Positions 1 to 8,280 of a stretch of 64,000 nt of DNA are shown one piece after another. The position numbers and the translations under genes were made by a program. The notes beneath the pieces were generated by a model. It saw only the letters and a list, made by a program, of their open reading frames with translations, did no database searches and was not told the origin of the DNA. Position 1 is the stretch's first letter. Each line of letters begins with the position of its first letter. The stretch comes from Pontibacter vulgaris (GTDB lineage: Bacteria > Bacteroidota > Bacteroidia > Cytophagales > Hymenobacteraceae). Location of the stretch: contig NZ_JAJVDH010000003.1 of the NCBI RefSeq assembly GCF_022758145.1, positions 806,001-870,000 of the forward strand, read 5' to 3'.

Positions 1-110
1 TAATCCCTCTCGAAATGTTTTTTCACGAGGTAATACATAGCTGCTGCCACAATCAGGGCTGGCAATGTAATTTTCAGAATATCGATGATAAAAATAAGTA
101 TCTGGTCCAT
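1..110 (-). CDS. Small membrane-anchored protein, N-terminal part only
   Basis: Reading the minus strand from the ATG at 108-110 gives 36 open codons up to the window edge. The product starts MDQILIFIIDILK, has one hydrophobic helix (about residues 4-28) and then a basic stretch, YYLVKKHFERD. This N-terminal anchor followed by a charged tail resembles small Bacteroidota proteins of the DUF7935 type, but the family assignment is a guess from so little sequence. It is divergent from the Fe-S carrier gene at 268, with a 157-bp gap between the starts. A copy of the TTATACTT octamer lies just upstream of its start (114-121). Confidence 0.5.
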   Translation of the reverse strand, partial: MDQILIFIIDILKITLPALIVAAAMYYLVKKHFERD

Positions 111-231
111 GGTTTATACTTTACGCGTCTAAATATCGTAAAAATTTAATTCACACTTACATGAATCATTTGGCAAGTGTAGCTGTTTACTATCCAAAGG
201 GCACAGCCATGTATATTAATTTATAATTGTG

Positions 232-239
232 TAAGTTTG
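232..239 (+). promoter_or_regulatory. Possible -7 element (TAAGTTTG) for the IscA-like gene
   Basis: The octamer TAAGTTTG fits the Bacteroidota -7 consensus TAnnTTTG and lies 28 bp before the ATG at 268. No good TTG is found at the matching -33 distance, so support is partial. Confidence 0.35.
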
Positions 240-267
240 TGCCTACAAATAATGAACATATTACACT

Positions 268-615
268 ATGGCAACTGAAACCAAAACTGCACCTATAACG
301 CTTACTGAAAAGGCTTTAGCTGAGGTTAAAAATATAATGCAGGAGAAAAACGTACCGGCCGAATATGGCTTACGCATTGGCGTACAGGGCGGTGGCTGCT
401 CTGGTATGTCTTACCTGCTTGGCTTTGATAAAGCAAAAGAAGCTGACGAAGTATACAATGTGGAAGGCATTAGCCTGATTATGGATAAAAAACATGCTAT
501 GTATGTACTGGGCATGGAGGTTGATTTCCAGGATGGACTAAATGCCCGTGGCTTCGTTTTCAATAACCCGCAAGCCAAGAGTACTTGTGGTTGTGGCAGC
601 TCTTTCTCTGCATAA
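268..615 (+). CDS. HesB/IscA/ErpA-type iron-sulfur cluster carrier
   Basis: This 115-residue cytoplasmic protein is an A-type carrier that receives Fe-S clusters from the Suf/Isc scaffold and passes them to apo-enzymes. The three conserved cluster-binding cysteines are all present: Cys44 in GGGCSGMSY, and Cys107 and Cys109 in the C-terminal CGCGSS motif. Length is typical for the family (105-120 aa). No suf or isc genes are adjacent in the window, so it is probably a stand-alone carrier; IscA, SufA and ErpA cannot be told apart from this sequence alone. The gene is followed by a clear hairpin terminator (643-670), so it is likely monocistronic. Confidence 0.93.
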   Translation: MATETKTAPITLTEKALAEVKNIMQEKNVPAEYGLRIGVQGGGCSGMSYLLGFDKAKEADEVYNVEGISLIMDKKHAMYVLGMEVDFQDGLNARGFVFNNPQAKSTCGCGSSFSA

Positions 616-642
616 CAAGCACCTTCTTTCTCTTTGAATAGG

Positions 643-670
643 CAAAGCCCGGCTGTAAAGTCGGGCTTTG
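643..670 (+). terminator. Terminator of the IscA-like gene
   Basis: Nine-bp stem CAAAGCCCG / CGGGCTTTG with a 10-nt loop, followed by a T-rich run (TTGTTTT). It lies 28 bp after the stop codon. Confidence 0.8.
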
Positions 671-756
671 TTGTTTTAATTCCGGACCTGAGAAGGACTT
701 TATTGCTAATGGATTTGCAGGCTGTACTTTCAATTTTGCTGTTTTCCTGGGAGCTC

Positions 757-906
757 TACTTGCCTATCGTTTCATTTTATACTTTGGTGCCCTCAGGCCG
801 GGCGGCCTCGTCCTTTGGCATCACGCTGTGTTCCCTTCCTTTGCTCGTGCCTCACAATGCCTCACGGCACCGGAATCTCACAAGGCGCTCAACCCAAGGA
901 CTGGGA
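757..906 (-). repeat. Dispersed non-coding repeat, copy A
   Basis: Read on the minus strand, this segment aligns with 57842-57998 on the plus strand. Shared blocks in order are CCAGTCCTTGGG, TGAGCGCCT, TTCCGGTGCC, AGGCATTG, GAGCAAAGG, GATGCCAAAGGACGAG and a closing GATGAAAC...ATAGG. Identity is roughly three quarters by eye, with small indels. No frame is conserved between the copies. It is probably a genome-wide interspersed element; only a whole-genome search would give the copy number. Confidence 0.75.
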
Positions 907-1031
907 TTGGCACTTCTTCGCAGGCGGTTATGCAACAGGAACTACAAAGCAATAGCTTTTCGAAGTGCACCTATTGACGATTCGATGTTTGAGCGTTCAG
1001 CGAGTTTCGAATTGTCTTGATTCTTTTGCTT

Positions 1032-1055
1032 ACTTTTCTCATCAAGGAGAAAAGT
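1032..1055. repeat. Hairpin of an intergenic repeat element
   Basis: Perfect 9-bp stem ACTTTTCTC / GAGAAAAGT with loop ATCAAG, following GTCTTGATTCTTTTGC. Similar TTGATTCTTTTG...hairpin strings recur between genes in Bacteroidota; this is my recollection of the group and was not checked. Confidence 0.5.
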
Positions 1056-1220
1056 GAGGCCCAGCCGGCGAGGCGAAAAGCCTGATCAAAGCCTAAAAGA
1101 TGAATGTTAAACAGAATGTTTACAAAGAATCATTGAGTTTCCCGCCTCTGAGGGGCTGGGATTGGGTTTATACTTTTCTAAATCATATCTCTTACCTGCG
1201 AGAGTACAGAATCAGCAACT

Positions 1221-2099
1221 CTAGAAAGTTCTCGTCATACTTTCAGGTACTACAAGTATAAAATCGGCTTTGGCCTTGTTCTCGTCAATCAGCTTCTCTA
1301 AATTCTCCTGAGTAACAGTGGTTATAGTTGCAATTTTTAAGTTGGGGGTTGCTTGCTTCAGGTACCATCCAATTCCTTCAAAATTATCGGAGTGGTAAGC
1401 ACCATTCAGGTGCAATAGCTTTTTGCCGTTTGCTACCTGCTGAAGTATAAAATGCGCCATGGTAGCATCTTTCAGGGCTTGTGCCTGCACAATATTTATA
1501 CTTTTGGTATTACCGTGTGTGTTGCTGCCAAACATACTCAGCATTTTCTGATAACCAGGCAAATTCATATCAACCTGTATGGGCAGAGGCGCCATAAAAC
1601 GTTTCGCATCGGGGCTTATACTTTCCAAAGCCGTTAAACTACCTCCCGATACCATGGCAGCATAACGGCGTGGCACGTTGGTAGCTATAAAAGGAATACC
1701 TGCTTCCTTGGCAAACTTAACCACCGGCTTATAGTCTGTTTTATAGTTGTTCCATGGCCGCGACTCCTGCTCGAAGTTATTCTCAGCTACCTTTCCGCTT
1801 AAATATTCATCCATCACTAGCTGTACATCCGCTTCAAACATTTCGGCACCTATTGCAAAATTTTGCTGATGGGCTTTGTGCAGATCTTTGGCTACTTCCA
1901 GCTGCAGCCAGTGCGCGATGGGGTCGTTGTGCTGTTCGCCAAACAAAACCACATCAGCTTTCTGTAGCTCATCCAGCATTTTGCCATACTTTATACTTTT
2001 GCCTTTTTTATTGAAAAGGTTGTAAGCCGGTTTTTCCTGGGCTGAAGCGGCAGTAGCTAACATAAAAAGCAGCAGTATAGTAAAACAACAGTTACGCAT
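1221..2099 (-). CDS. ChaN/Tiki-family (DUF399) protein, exported
   Basis: This 292-residue protein begins with a signal peptide (residues 1-20, cleavage after ASA). The mature part has the ChaN hallmarks: GEQHNDP at 54-60 near the start and HLNGAYHSDNFEG near the end. The family is an EreA/ChaN/Tiki-type alpha/beta fold; Campylobacter ChaR/ChaN binds haem in iron uptake, and related members are metal-dependent hydrolases. It should act in the periplasm or at the outer membrane. There is no lipobox Cys at the cleavage site (Gln21 follows), so it is probably soluble and not a lipoprotein. No iron-uptake genes adjoin it, so a haem role is only inference. Confidence 0.85.
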   Translation of the reverse strand: MRNCCFTILLLFMLATAASAQEKPAYNLFNKKGKSIKYGKMLDELQKADVVLFGEQHNDPIAHWLQLEVAKDLHKAHQQNFAIGAEMFEADVQLVMDEYLSGKVAENNFEQESRPWNNYKTDYKPVVKFAKEAGIPFIATNVPRRYAAMVSGGSLTALESISPDAKRFMAPLPIQVDMNLPGYQKMLSMFGSNTHGNTKSINIVQAQALKDATMAHFILQQVANGKKLLHLNGAYHSDNFEGIGWYLKQATPNLKIATITTVTQENLEKLIDENKAKADFILVVPESMTRTF

Positions 2100-2234
2100 A
2101 GTTGGCAGGTTTTATCTTTATACAATATACTAAATTTACTTTTGATGTTTTGGTACACCCTGAACAAACATGTATGCGATAAGCCTGTTAAACCTCATTC
2201 CCTAAATGTATTGTGCCGACAAATTACTTTGATC

Positions 2235-2681
2235 ATGAAAGAAATATATTACCTCCTGGCTATACTTGCCGGCCTGGCTGTTGCCACACAAACAGGTATC
2301 AATTCGCAGTTAAATGTATTAACCCGTAATCCTGTTTTTACGGCTCTTATCTCCTTTGCTATCGGTACTGTGGCACTGCTGCTGTATATTTTATTTACAG
2401 ACAAGTCGGTGCTAATGCAGCAACCTCCCGGCATGCAAACGCAGTGGTGGAAGTATACCGGCGGGCTTTTAGGGGCATTTTATGTTACTGCTATTGTTAT
2501 TATTGCACCGCGTTTGGGCGCAGCAACCACCATTAGCATAGTAGTAGCCAGCCAGCTTATTTTTGCCGTGATATTCGACCATTTCGGGTTACTCGGATTT
2601 CCACTTAAAGAGGTATCTTTTACAAGAATTGCAGGCGTTATACTTCTTATAGCGGGTGTTTACCTCATCCGTAAGTTTTAA
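2235..2681 (+). CDS. YdcZ/DUF606-type small DMT-superfamily membrane protein
   Basis: Starting at ATG 2235 the product is 148 residues, MKEIYYLLAILAG..., the usual length of single-domain DUF606 (YdcZ) proteins. It has about five hydrophobic helices and the family's early NSQL motif (GINSQLN). The family belongs to the drug/metabolite transporter superfamily, but substrates are mostly unknown. An upstream in-frame ATG at 2142 would add 31 hydrophilic residues that do not fit the family, so 2235 is preferred. The gene converges on the NatB-like gene, and a shared bidirectional terminator separates them (2705-2734). Confidence 0.85.
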   Translation: MKEIYYLLAILAGLAVATQTGINSQLNVLTRNPVFTALISFAIGTVALLLYILFTDKSVLMQQPPGMQTQWWKYTGGLLGAFYVTAIVIIAPRLGAATTISIVVASQLIFAVIFDHFGLLGFPLKEVSFTRIAGVILLIAGVYLIRKF

Positions 2682-2704
2682 CCGGTTTACACTTCTGGAA
2701 TTAA

Positions 2705-2734
2705 AAAGGCCGGCACTTTGCAGCACCGGCCTTT
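2705..2734. terminator. Bidirectional terminator
   Basis: Perfect 9-bp stem AAAGGCCGG / CCGGCCTTT around a 12-nt loop, between two convergent genes. A-tract and T-tract flanks allow use in both directions. Confidence 0.8.
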
Positions 2735-2750
2735 CCGTATCGTTTATACT

Positions 2751-4097
2751 TTATACTCGGTAGAATAACCACTTAGAGAGTTCTTTGTAATTTACTTTCT
2801 TGCCATACATCAGAATACCGACACGGTAAATACGGGCCGCAATCCAGGTTGTGAAGATGAAACCAAGCACCAGCAGCGCCATCGATAGCAGCAACTCCCA
2901 GGCAGGCACACCAAACGGCACCCGCACCATCATCACAATCGGCGATGTTAGCGGAATCATCGACATCCAGAAAGCAACCGGCCCATCAGGGTTTTTCAAC
3001 ACCATGGAGTACGACATAATGAACGAGATAACAAGCGGAATCGTGATCGGGAACATGAACTGCTGCGTATCGGTTTCGTTATCTACGGCAGAGCCAATAG
3101 CCCCGAAAAGTGAACCATACAGCAGGTAACCTCCTAAAAAGTAAAACAGGAAACAGCCTATAATAAGCGGAAAATTCAGGTTGCCTGCAGCATTGATCAA
3201 CGACGCAATTTCATCGCTGGAGTTTGCTTTACTGGCTTCCTCTTCAGTTTCTTCACCGTTTACTTCTTCACCAGTTGCGGCAATTTGCCCCTGTGCCATC
3301 TGTTGCGCCGGCGATGTTGCCTGTACGCCAAACGCGGCCTGCACACCCGTTACCACCACCGATGAAAGAATAACCCAAAGCAAAAACTGGGTAAGCCCAA
3401 CTCCTGCTATGCCTATTATCTTACCCATCATCAGCTGAAAAGGCTTTACAGAGGAGATCATAACTTCCACAATGCGGCTTGTTTTCTCCTCTATTACACC
3501 GCGCATAATTTGCACACCATACAGGAAAATGAAAAAGTAGATGATAAACGCACCAGCCAGCCCCGCCCCTGAAGTTACAATGGCGTCGTTGTCTTTTTCG
3601 CCTTCATCGCTCAGGCTGATGGATGCTACCGAAATATCAGCTTTCATACCTTTCAGCATTTCGCGGTCGATACCGGAGGCCACAAGTCGCTGATTTTCTA
3701 CTTCTTTTTCCAGCATGTTCTCCAACCGGATTTTGGTCTGGAGGCTCGTATTTTTCTTTGAGAAAATTTTTATACCTGCCGGATTATCGATGGTAAGCTT
3801 CGGGATGTAAAGCAGTGCGGTATTGTCGGTGGCTTTGTAAATTTCTTTTGCCTGCTCCAGGGTACCGGAAACAAACACCAACGTCAGGTCTTTTTTATTT
3901 TCGAGCTTGCCTTGGAACAAACCACTTTCATCCAGCACCATCACGGTTTCATTCTCGTCCGACATGCTAATGAGCAGCCCCGGAATTATCATAAAAGCAG
4001 CCAGCAACAGTGGCGTCAGGAAAGTCATGATAAGAAAACTCTTCTTGCGAACGCGCGTCAGGTATTCGCGCTGAATTATAAGCCAGATCTTATGCAT
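2751..4097 (-). CDS. NatB-like ABC transporter permease (ABC-2 type)
   Basis: This 448-residue inner-membrane protein is the permease partner of the ATPase encoded just upstream. The layout is that of the NatB/YhaP group: one N-terminal membrane helix (about 20-45) after the basic start, a large extracytoplasmic domain (about 48-180), then five or so C-terminal helices with the motif EEKTSRIVEVMISSVKPFQLMMGKIIG. Bacillus NatAB exports Na+, but Bacteroidota homologues are functionally untested, so the substrate is open. A low-complexity acidic insert (GEEVNGEETEEEAS, about 275-290) interrupts the membrane region. It overlaps the ATPase gene by 8 bp, implying translational coupling. Confidence 0.87.
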   Translation of the reverse strand: MHKIWLIIQREYLTRVRKKSFLIMTFLTPLLLAAFMIIPGLLISMSDENETVMVLDESGLFQGKLENKKDLTLVFVSGTLEQAKEIYKATDNTALLYIPKLTIDNPAGIKIFSKKNTSLQTKIRLENMLEKEVENQRLVASGIDREMLKGMKADISVASISLSDEGEKDNDAIVTSGAGLAGAFIIYFFIFLYGVQIMRGVIEEKTSRIVEVMISSVKPFQLMMGKIIGIAGVGLTQFLLWVILSSVVVTGVQAAFGVQATSPAQQMAQGQIAATGEEVNGEETEEEASKANSSDEIASLINAAGNLNFPLIIGCFLFYFLGGYLLYGSLFGAIGSAVDNETDTQQFMFPITIPLVISFIMSYSMVLKNPDGPVAFWMSMIPLTSPIVMMVRVPFGVPAWELLLSMALLVLGFIFTTWIAARIYRVGILMYGKKVNYKELSKWLFYRV

Positions 4098-5001
4098 GGT
4101 GTGTTTCGGTTACTTTACGGATGAAAATATCATTTATACTTGGTACCAGCTCCACAAACGAGTGCACCTCAATTCTATCGATCAGGTAACGGAGCAGGTC
4201 GTTTGGCGTGCTGCCATTTGTAAGCCTGATAGAGGCACGCAATACGCCGTGGTTTTCGTGCTGCTCCAGCACCTCAAAATCAGGCGACAGCACCATCAGG
4301 CTGCCATTACCGATCACCTGGAACGTATCGGTTTTATAGGTATCCTTTATCTCTTTTACCGGGCCATCCAATACTTTTTTTGCCTGATTTATCAACGCGA
4401 TGTTATCGCACAGCTCTTCTACAGATTCCATGCGGTGCGTTGAGAAAATAATAGTTGCCCCACGCTCGCGCAGCTGTAAAATTTCGTCCTTAATGAGGTT
4501 GGCATTGATCGGGTCGAAGCCGGAAAAAGGTTCGTCAAGTATAATCAGCGATGGCTCGTGCAATACAGTAGCTATAAACTGCACCTTCTGCTGCATACCT
4601 TTCGAAAGATCTTCGATGTTCTTGCCCAGCCACTCGCGTATTTCAAACCTATCTACCCAGGCCTTGATGCGGCTTGTAGCATCGGCTTTGCTCAGCCCTT
4701 TAAGTTGGGCCAAGTATAACAGCTGCTCGCCTACTTTCATTTTCTTGTACAGGCCGCGCTCTTCAGGCAGGTATCCTATATCTTTTATATGGCTGGGCCT
4801 AAGGCGCTCGCCTTTAAAGTATATTTCGCCGGAATCGGCACCTGTTATCTGGGTAATAATGCGGATAAGCGATGTTTTACCGGCACCATTTGGACCTAAC
4901 AGGCCAAAGATACAGCCAGCCGGAATATCGAAGCTAACATGGTCAAGGGCAGTGTGGTTGGCGTAGCTTTTAGATACACCGTCAATTTTCAGGATGCTCA
5001 A
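4090..5001 (-). CDS. NatA-like ABC transporter ATP-binding subunit
   Basis: This 303-residue cytoplasmic ATPase energises the permease encoded by the next gene. Walker A is GPNGAGKT (36-43), the ABC signature LSKGM (132-136), Walker B LIILDEP (152-158) and the switch His is His189 in STHRM. The C-terminal about 80 residues form the DUF4162-like domain common in NatA and other ABC-2 exporters. It is transcribed away from a 278-bp gap that carries the dnaJ terminator, so the pair is a separate two-gene operon from grpE-dnaJ. Confidence 0.93.
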   Translation of the reverse strand: MSILKIDGVSKSYANHTALDHVSFDIPAGCIFGLLGPNGAGKTSLIRIITQITGADSGEIYFKGERLRPSHIKDIGYLPEERGLYKKMKVGEQLLYLAQLKGLSKADATSRIKAWVDRFEIREWLGKNIEDLSKGMQQKVQFIATVLHEPSLIILDEPFSGFDPINANLIKDEILQLRERGATIIFSTHRMESVEELCDNIALINQAKKVLDGPVKEIKDTYKTDTFQVIGNGSLMVLSPDFEVLEQHENHGVLRASIRLTNGSTPNDLLRYLIDRIEVHSFVELVPSINDIFIRKVTETHHA

Positions 5002-5210
5002 GATTATTGGGGGTTGATACGTTTTTAAAATTACGCGCTTACTATATATAAACCAAAGTATAAAGCGCTCAACAAATATAAAATAGACAAAAGCCTGTTT
5101 TGTTTATACGAAAATCATTACACACACTTCGTTAGGGTTAAGTATAAAAACACAACGTAGCACAAGTTGTTCAGTTTTAGAAAAGAAGAAAGTTTCCACC
5201 CTGATAAACT

Positions 5211-5256
5211 AAAACAGCAGCGGGCACTCTGTTTAGAAAGCGCCCGCTGCTGTTTT
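5211..5256 (-). terminator. Terminator of grpE-dnaJ
   Basis: Perfect 15-bp stem (arms 5211-5225 and 5242-5256, AAAACAGCAGCGGGC and its complement) with a 16-nt loop, 24 bp beyond the dnaJ stop. A TTATACTT octamer directly abuts the right arm. Confidence 0.85.
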
Positions 5257-5279
5257 ATACTTTAACGTAAGTATACTTC

Positions 5280-6428
5280 TTACTGGAAATAATCTTTTAC
5301 CTTCTCGAAAAAGCCCTTATCGTTTTTACCCGGATGCGGAGCAAAGTTAGAAGATGATCTTAGGTTTTCGAGCATGGCACGTTCTTCGCTGCTCAGGTGC
5401 TTCGGAGTCCAGACGTTGATATGGATCAGCTGATCGCCTTTGCCATACCCGTTAATGTCTTTTATGCCTTTGCCGCGCAGCCTGAAGATCTCGCCACTTT
5501 GAGTACCCGGCTTAATACTGATCTTTACTTTTCCGCCTATAGTTGGCACTTCTATATCGGCGCCCAGCGCTGCATCCACAAAGCTGATGTACTGATCAAA
5601 AACCACGTTATTGCCGTCGCGCTTCAGGGTTGGGTGTACTTCTTCTTCAATCTGTATTAGCAGATCGCCTGGTACACCGCCACGCTCAGGGTAGTTACCT
5701 TTGCCACCCATTGATAGCTGCATGCCATCCATTACGCCGGCCGGCACATTTATAGTGATAACTTCTTCCTGCAGTTCGCGGCCGCTACCGTGGCATACGT
5801 CGCAGTTTTTAGTTACAATGCGGCCCTCGCCGTTACAGGTAGGGCATGTTGCCGTAGATACCATCTGGCCCAGCATGGTGTTTACCACCTTACGTACCTG
5901 ACCTGAGCCCTGGCAGCTACCACAGGTTTGCATCTCGGTGCCGTTTTTAGCCCCGTTGCCACCACAAGTATTACATGCTACGTAACGCTTAACCTTTATT
6001 TTTTTCTCTACGCCGTTGGCAATTTCCTCCAGGTCCAGCTTCAGCTTTATACGCAGGTTAGAGCCTTTGCGCATGCGCTTGCCACCGCCACCTGAGCGAC
6101 CACCGCCAAAAAAGCTTTCAAATGGACTGCCACCGCCAAAAATATCACCGAACTGAGAGAAGATATCTTCCATGTTCATGCCGCCACCGCCGCCGAAGCC
6201 GCCGTTCATGCCCTGGTGGCCAAACTGGTCGTAACGGGCACGCTTTTGCTCATCGCTCAGCACTTCGTACGCTTCAGCAGCTTCTTTAAACTTATCTTCT
6301 GCTGTATGGTCGTCCGGGTTTTTATCCGGGTGATATTTGATGGCTAGTTTACGGTAAGCTTTCTTAATCTCCTCCTGGCTCGCCCCTTTGCTTACTTCTA
6401 AAACCTCGTAGTAATCTCTCTTAGCCAT
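5280..6428 (-). CDS. dnaJ: Chaperone DnaJ (type I Hsp40)
   Basis: This 382-residue cytoplasmic co-chaperone stimulates DnaK ATPase and delivers unfolded clients. The J domain has HPD at 33-35, a Gly/Phe-rich linker runs from about 70 to 120, and four CxxCxGxG zinc repeats ([32 protein letters not shown]) lie at 152-217, followed by the two client-binding beta domains. It is complete for a type I DnaJ. The start lies 3 bp after the grpE stop, so the two are one operon. dnaK itself is not in the window. Confidence 0.98.
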   Translation of the reverse strand: MAKRDYYEVLEVSKGASQEEIKKAYRKLAIKYHPDKNPDDHTAEDKFKEAAEAYEVLSDEQKRARYDQFGHQGMNGGFGGGGGMNMEDIFSQFGDIFGGGSPFESFFGGGRSGGGGKRMRKGSNLRIKLKLDLEEIANGVEKKIKVKRYVACNTCGGNGAKNGTEMQTCGSCQGSGQVRKVVNTMLGQMVSTATCPTCNGEGRIVTKNCDVCHGSGRELQEEVITINVPAGVMDGMQLSMGGKGNYPERGGVPGDLLIQIEEEVHPTLKRDGNNVVFDQYISFVDAALGADIEVPTIGGKVKISIKPGTQSGEIFRLRGKGIKDINGYGKGDQLIHINVWTPKHLSSEERAMLENLRSSSNFAPHPGKNDKGFFEKVKDYFQ

Positions 6429-6431
6429 TGC

Positions 6432-7004
6432 TTAAGCTCCTATTATAACTTTTGCGAAACGGATAACTTTATCGTTCAGCGTATACCCTTTCTCAATCAC
6501 GTCTACTATTTTGCCTTTCAGCTCTTCAGACGGAGCCGGAATCTGCGTTACAGCCTCATGCATATCCGCATCAAAACTAGTACCTGCAGGTATATCCATC
6601 GGCTTCAAACCTTTCTGGTGTGTTACATGCTTCAGTTTATGGAAAACCAGCTCAAGGCCTTGGAGCATGGCATCTACATCCTTGGTAGCTTCCATAGACT
6701 GGCGCGCGCGCTCCATATCATCCAACACCGGTAATAACTCGCTCATCAGGTCCTGGTTAGCTGTCTTAAACAGCTCCTGGCGCTCTTTGGCTGTTCTGCG
6801 TCTGAAGTTCTCAAACTCAGCCATCAACCGGATGTATTTATCTTTCATTTCTGCAAGTTCTGCCGCAGGGCCAATTTCAGGCTGGGTTTCCTCACTTTCG
6901 GCAGTTTCATCTACCTGGTTCAGGTTCTCGTCTGCTTCAGCACTGGCAGTATTCTCCTGCAATTCCTCGTGCTCCTGTTCTTTTTTAATATCTTTATCTG
7001 ACAT
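6432..7004 (-). CDS. grpE: GrpE nucleotide-exchange factor for DnaK
   Basis: This 190-residue protein opens the DnaK nucleotide cleft to release ADP. It has an acidic, low-complexity N-terminus (1-50), the long dimerising helix (MKDKYIRLMAEFENFRRRT, about 53-75) and the C-terminal beta-wing ending KGYTLNDKVIRFAKVIIGA, which matches the GrpE signature. It is the first gene of grpE-dnaJ. The 5' region carries a near-perfect 21-bp palindrome (7070-7090) that could be an operator; no CIRCE element is visible. Confidence 0.97.
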   Translation of the reverse strand: MSDKDIKKEQEHEELQENTASAEADENLNQVDETAESEETQPEIGPAAELAEMKDKYIRLMAEFENFRRRTAKERQELFKTANQDLMSELLPVLDDMERARQSMEATKDVDAMLQGLELVFHKLKHVTHQKGLKPMDIPAGTSFDADMHEAVTQIPAPSEELKGKIVDVIEKGYTLNDKVIRFAKVIIGA

Positions 7005-7069
7005 AATGCCTTAAAAAAGTTAGATTAATAGGTCTACTTTGTCTTTTCAATTGTCTTGCCAAACCGGTG

Positions 7070-7090
7070 CTTGTGCCAACTTGACACAAG
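7070..7090. promoter_or_regulatory. Near-palindrome upstream of grpE
   Basis: The 21-mer centred at 7080 is symmetric at 18 of 21 positions, with half-sites TTGTG and CACAA at the ends and CAA / TTG in the middle. It lies 66 bp upstream of the grpE ATG, where a heat-shock operator might sit. It is not the CIRCE (HrcA) sequence. Function is inference. Confidence 0.35.
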
Positions 7091-7186
7091 TATAACTTTG
7101 ATTGCGTGAATGACTGAATAGATAGCTAATATTCAATTACTCAAAACTCAGTTATTCAAAATTAAACCCGAAGGCGTTCAAAAAAA

Positions 7187-7217
7187 ATCGGTAGATAGCC
7201 AGGAAGCTTCTACCGAT
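7187..7217 (-). terminator. Terminator of the hpt-adk-obg cluster
   Basis: Nine-bp perfect stem ATCGGTAGA / TCTACCGAT with a 13-nt loop. On the minus strand it is followed by a run of seven Ts. It lies 29 bp after the obg stop. Confidence 0.85.
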
Positions 7218-7245
7218 CTGATTTTAAAGTATAAATATCTCCGGT

Positions 7246-8238
7246 TTAGCTGTTAAGAGCCGACCAGATCATATCTTTCAGTTCTGAAATATTCTTTTGG
7301 GTCATGCTGGAGATAAATATGGTTGGCAGGCCTTCCGGCAATGTCTTCCGCATTTCTTCTTCCAGTTCTTCATCCAGCATATCCGATTTAGTGATAGCTA
7401 AGATGCGTTTTTTATCCAGCAGCTCCGGGTTATACTTCTCCAGCTCGTTCAGCAGTATGTTATACTCCTGCGCAATGTCGGCACTCTCGCAAGAAACCAT
7501 AAAAAGCAGCATGGAGTTCCGTTCTATGTGGCGCAAGAACCGGATTCCCAACCCTTTACCTTCCGCAGCGCCTTCAATTATACCCGGAATATCGGCCATC
7601 ACAAACGATCTGTAATCGCGGTATGCAACCACACCCAGGTTAGGCTCCAAAGTTGTAAAAGGATAGTTGGCAATTTTAGGCTTGGCAGCAGAAATTACTG
7701 ACAGTAAAGTAGACTTACCGGCATTCGGGAAACCTACCAGACCAACATCAGCTAATAGTTTCAGCTCCAGAATCACCCACTCTTCTATGCCTGGTTCGCC
7801 TGGCTGAGCGTGTCTGGGTGTCTGGTTTGTTGGCGATTTAAAATGAGCATTGCCCAAGCCGCCGCGCCCGCCGGGTGTAAGTATAATTTCCTGGCCATCC
7901 TCGGTAATTTCGCATTTAAGCTCGCCTGTTTCAGCGTCGCGTGCTATAGTTCCGAGTGGTACTTCTAGAATTATATCTTTACCCTGAGCCCCAAAAGAAT
8001 GGTTAGGACCGCCGTTACCACCATTTTCAGCAAGTATGTGCTTGCGGAACTGAAGGTGTAGCAATGTCCAGAGCTGCGCGTTGCCACGCAGTATAATATG
8101 TCCGCCCCTGGCACCATCGCCGCCGTCAGGACCACCTTTTGCCGTCAGTTTATCGCGGTGTAAGTGAGCTGAACCAGCGCCACCGTGTCCGGAGCGCGAG
8201 CAGATTTTAACGTAATCTATAAAGTTGGATGAAGCCAA
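7246..8238 (-). CDS. obg: GTPase Obg/CgtA
   Basis: This 330-residue GTPase acts in 50S ribosome assembly and stress control. The Gly-rich Obg fold covers residues 1-159. The G domain follows with G1 GFPNAGKS (169-176), G3 DIPG (216-219) and G4 TKSD (283-286, Thr in place of the usual Asn). It lacks the C-terminal OCT domain found in Bacillus Obg, which is usual for short forms. It lies 42 bp downstream of adk in the same orientation, and the order hpt-adk-obg recurs in Bacteroidota (family knowledge), so co-transcription is likely. Confidence 0.97.
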   Translation of the reverse strand: MASSNFIDYVKICSRSGHGGAGSAHLHRDKLTAKGGPDGGDGARGGHIILRGNAQLWTLLHLQFRKHILAENGGNGGPNHSFGAQGKDIILEVPLGTIARDAETGELKCEITEDGQEIILTPGGRGGLGNAHFKSPTNQTPRHAQPGEPGIEEWVILELKLLADVGLVGFPNAGKSTLLSVISAAKPKIANYPFTTLEPNLGVVAYRDYRSFVMADIPGIIEGAAEGKGLGIRFLRHIERNSMLLFMVSCESADIAQEYNILLNELEKYNPELLDKKRILAITKSDMLDEELEEEMRKTLPEGLPTIFISSMTQKNISELKDMIWSALNS

Positions 8239-8280
8239 ACTTGGTAATTAAAAGGATAATAAATTTACTGTACTGCAATC

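Larger units (their letters stand above)
671..1220. other. Gene-free gap filled with dispersed repeats
   Basis: I see no convincing gene here. The stretch holds a repeat of about 150 bp (757-906) with a second copy at 57842-57998, and a hairpin of the type common in Bacteroidota intergenic DNA (1032-1055). An open frame runs through it (634-1020), but it starts inside the terminator of the preceding gene, crosses the repeat and has no recognisable protein features. Confidence 0.6.

Noticed and set aside
634..1020. Open reading frame of 128 codons on the plus strand
   Set aside because: It starts inside the IscA-like gene's terminator, runs through the dispersed repeat and has no protein features.
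7071..7097. TTG-N19-TAACTTTG promoter-like pair on the plus strand
   Set aside because: It points into the 3' end of obg with no plus-strand gene downstream; part of the match comes from the common AAGTATAA octamer.
7005..7245. CIRCE (HrcA) element before grpE
   Set aside because: No TTAGCACTC-N9-GAGTGCTAA match is present.
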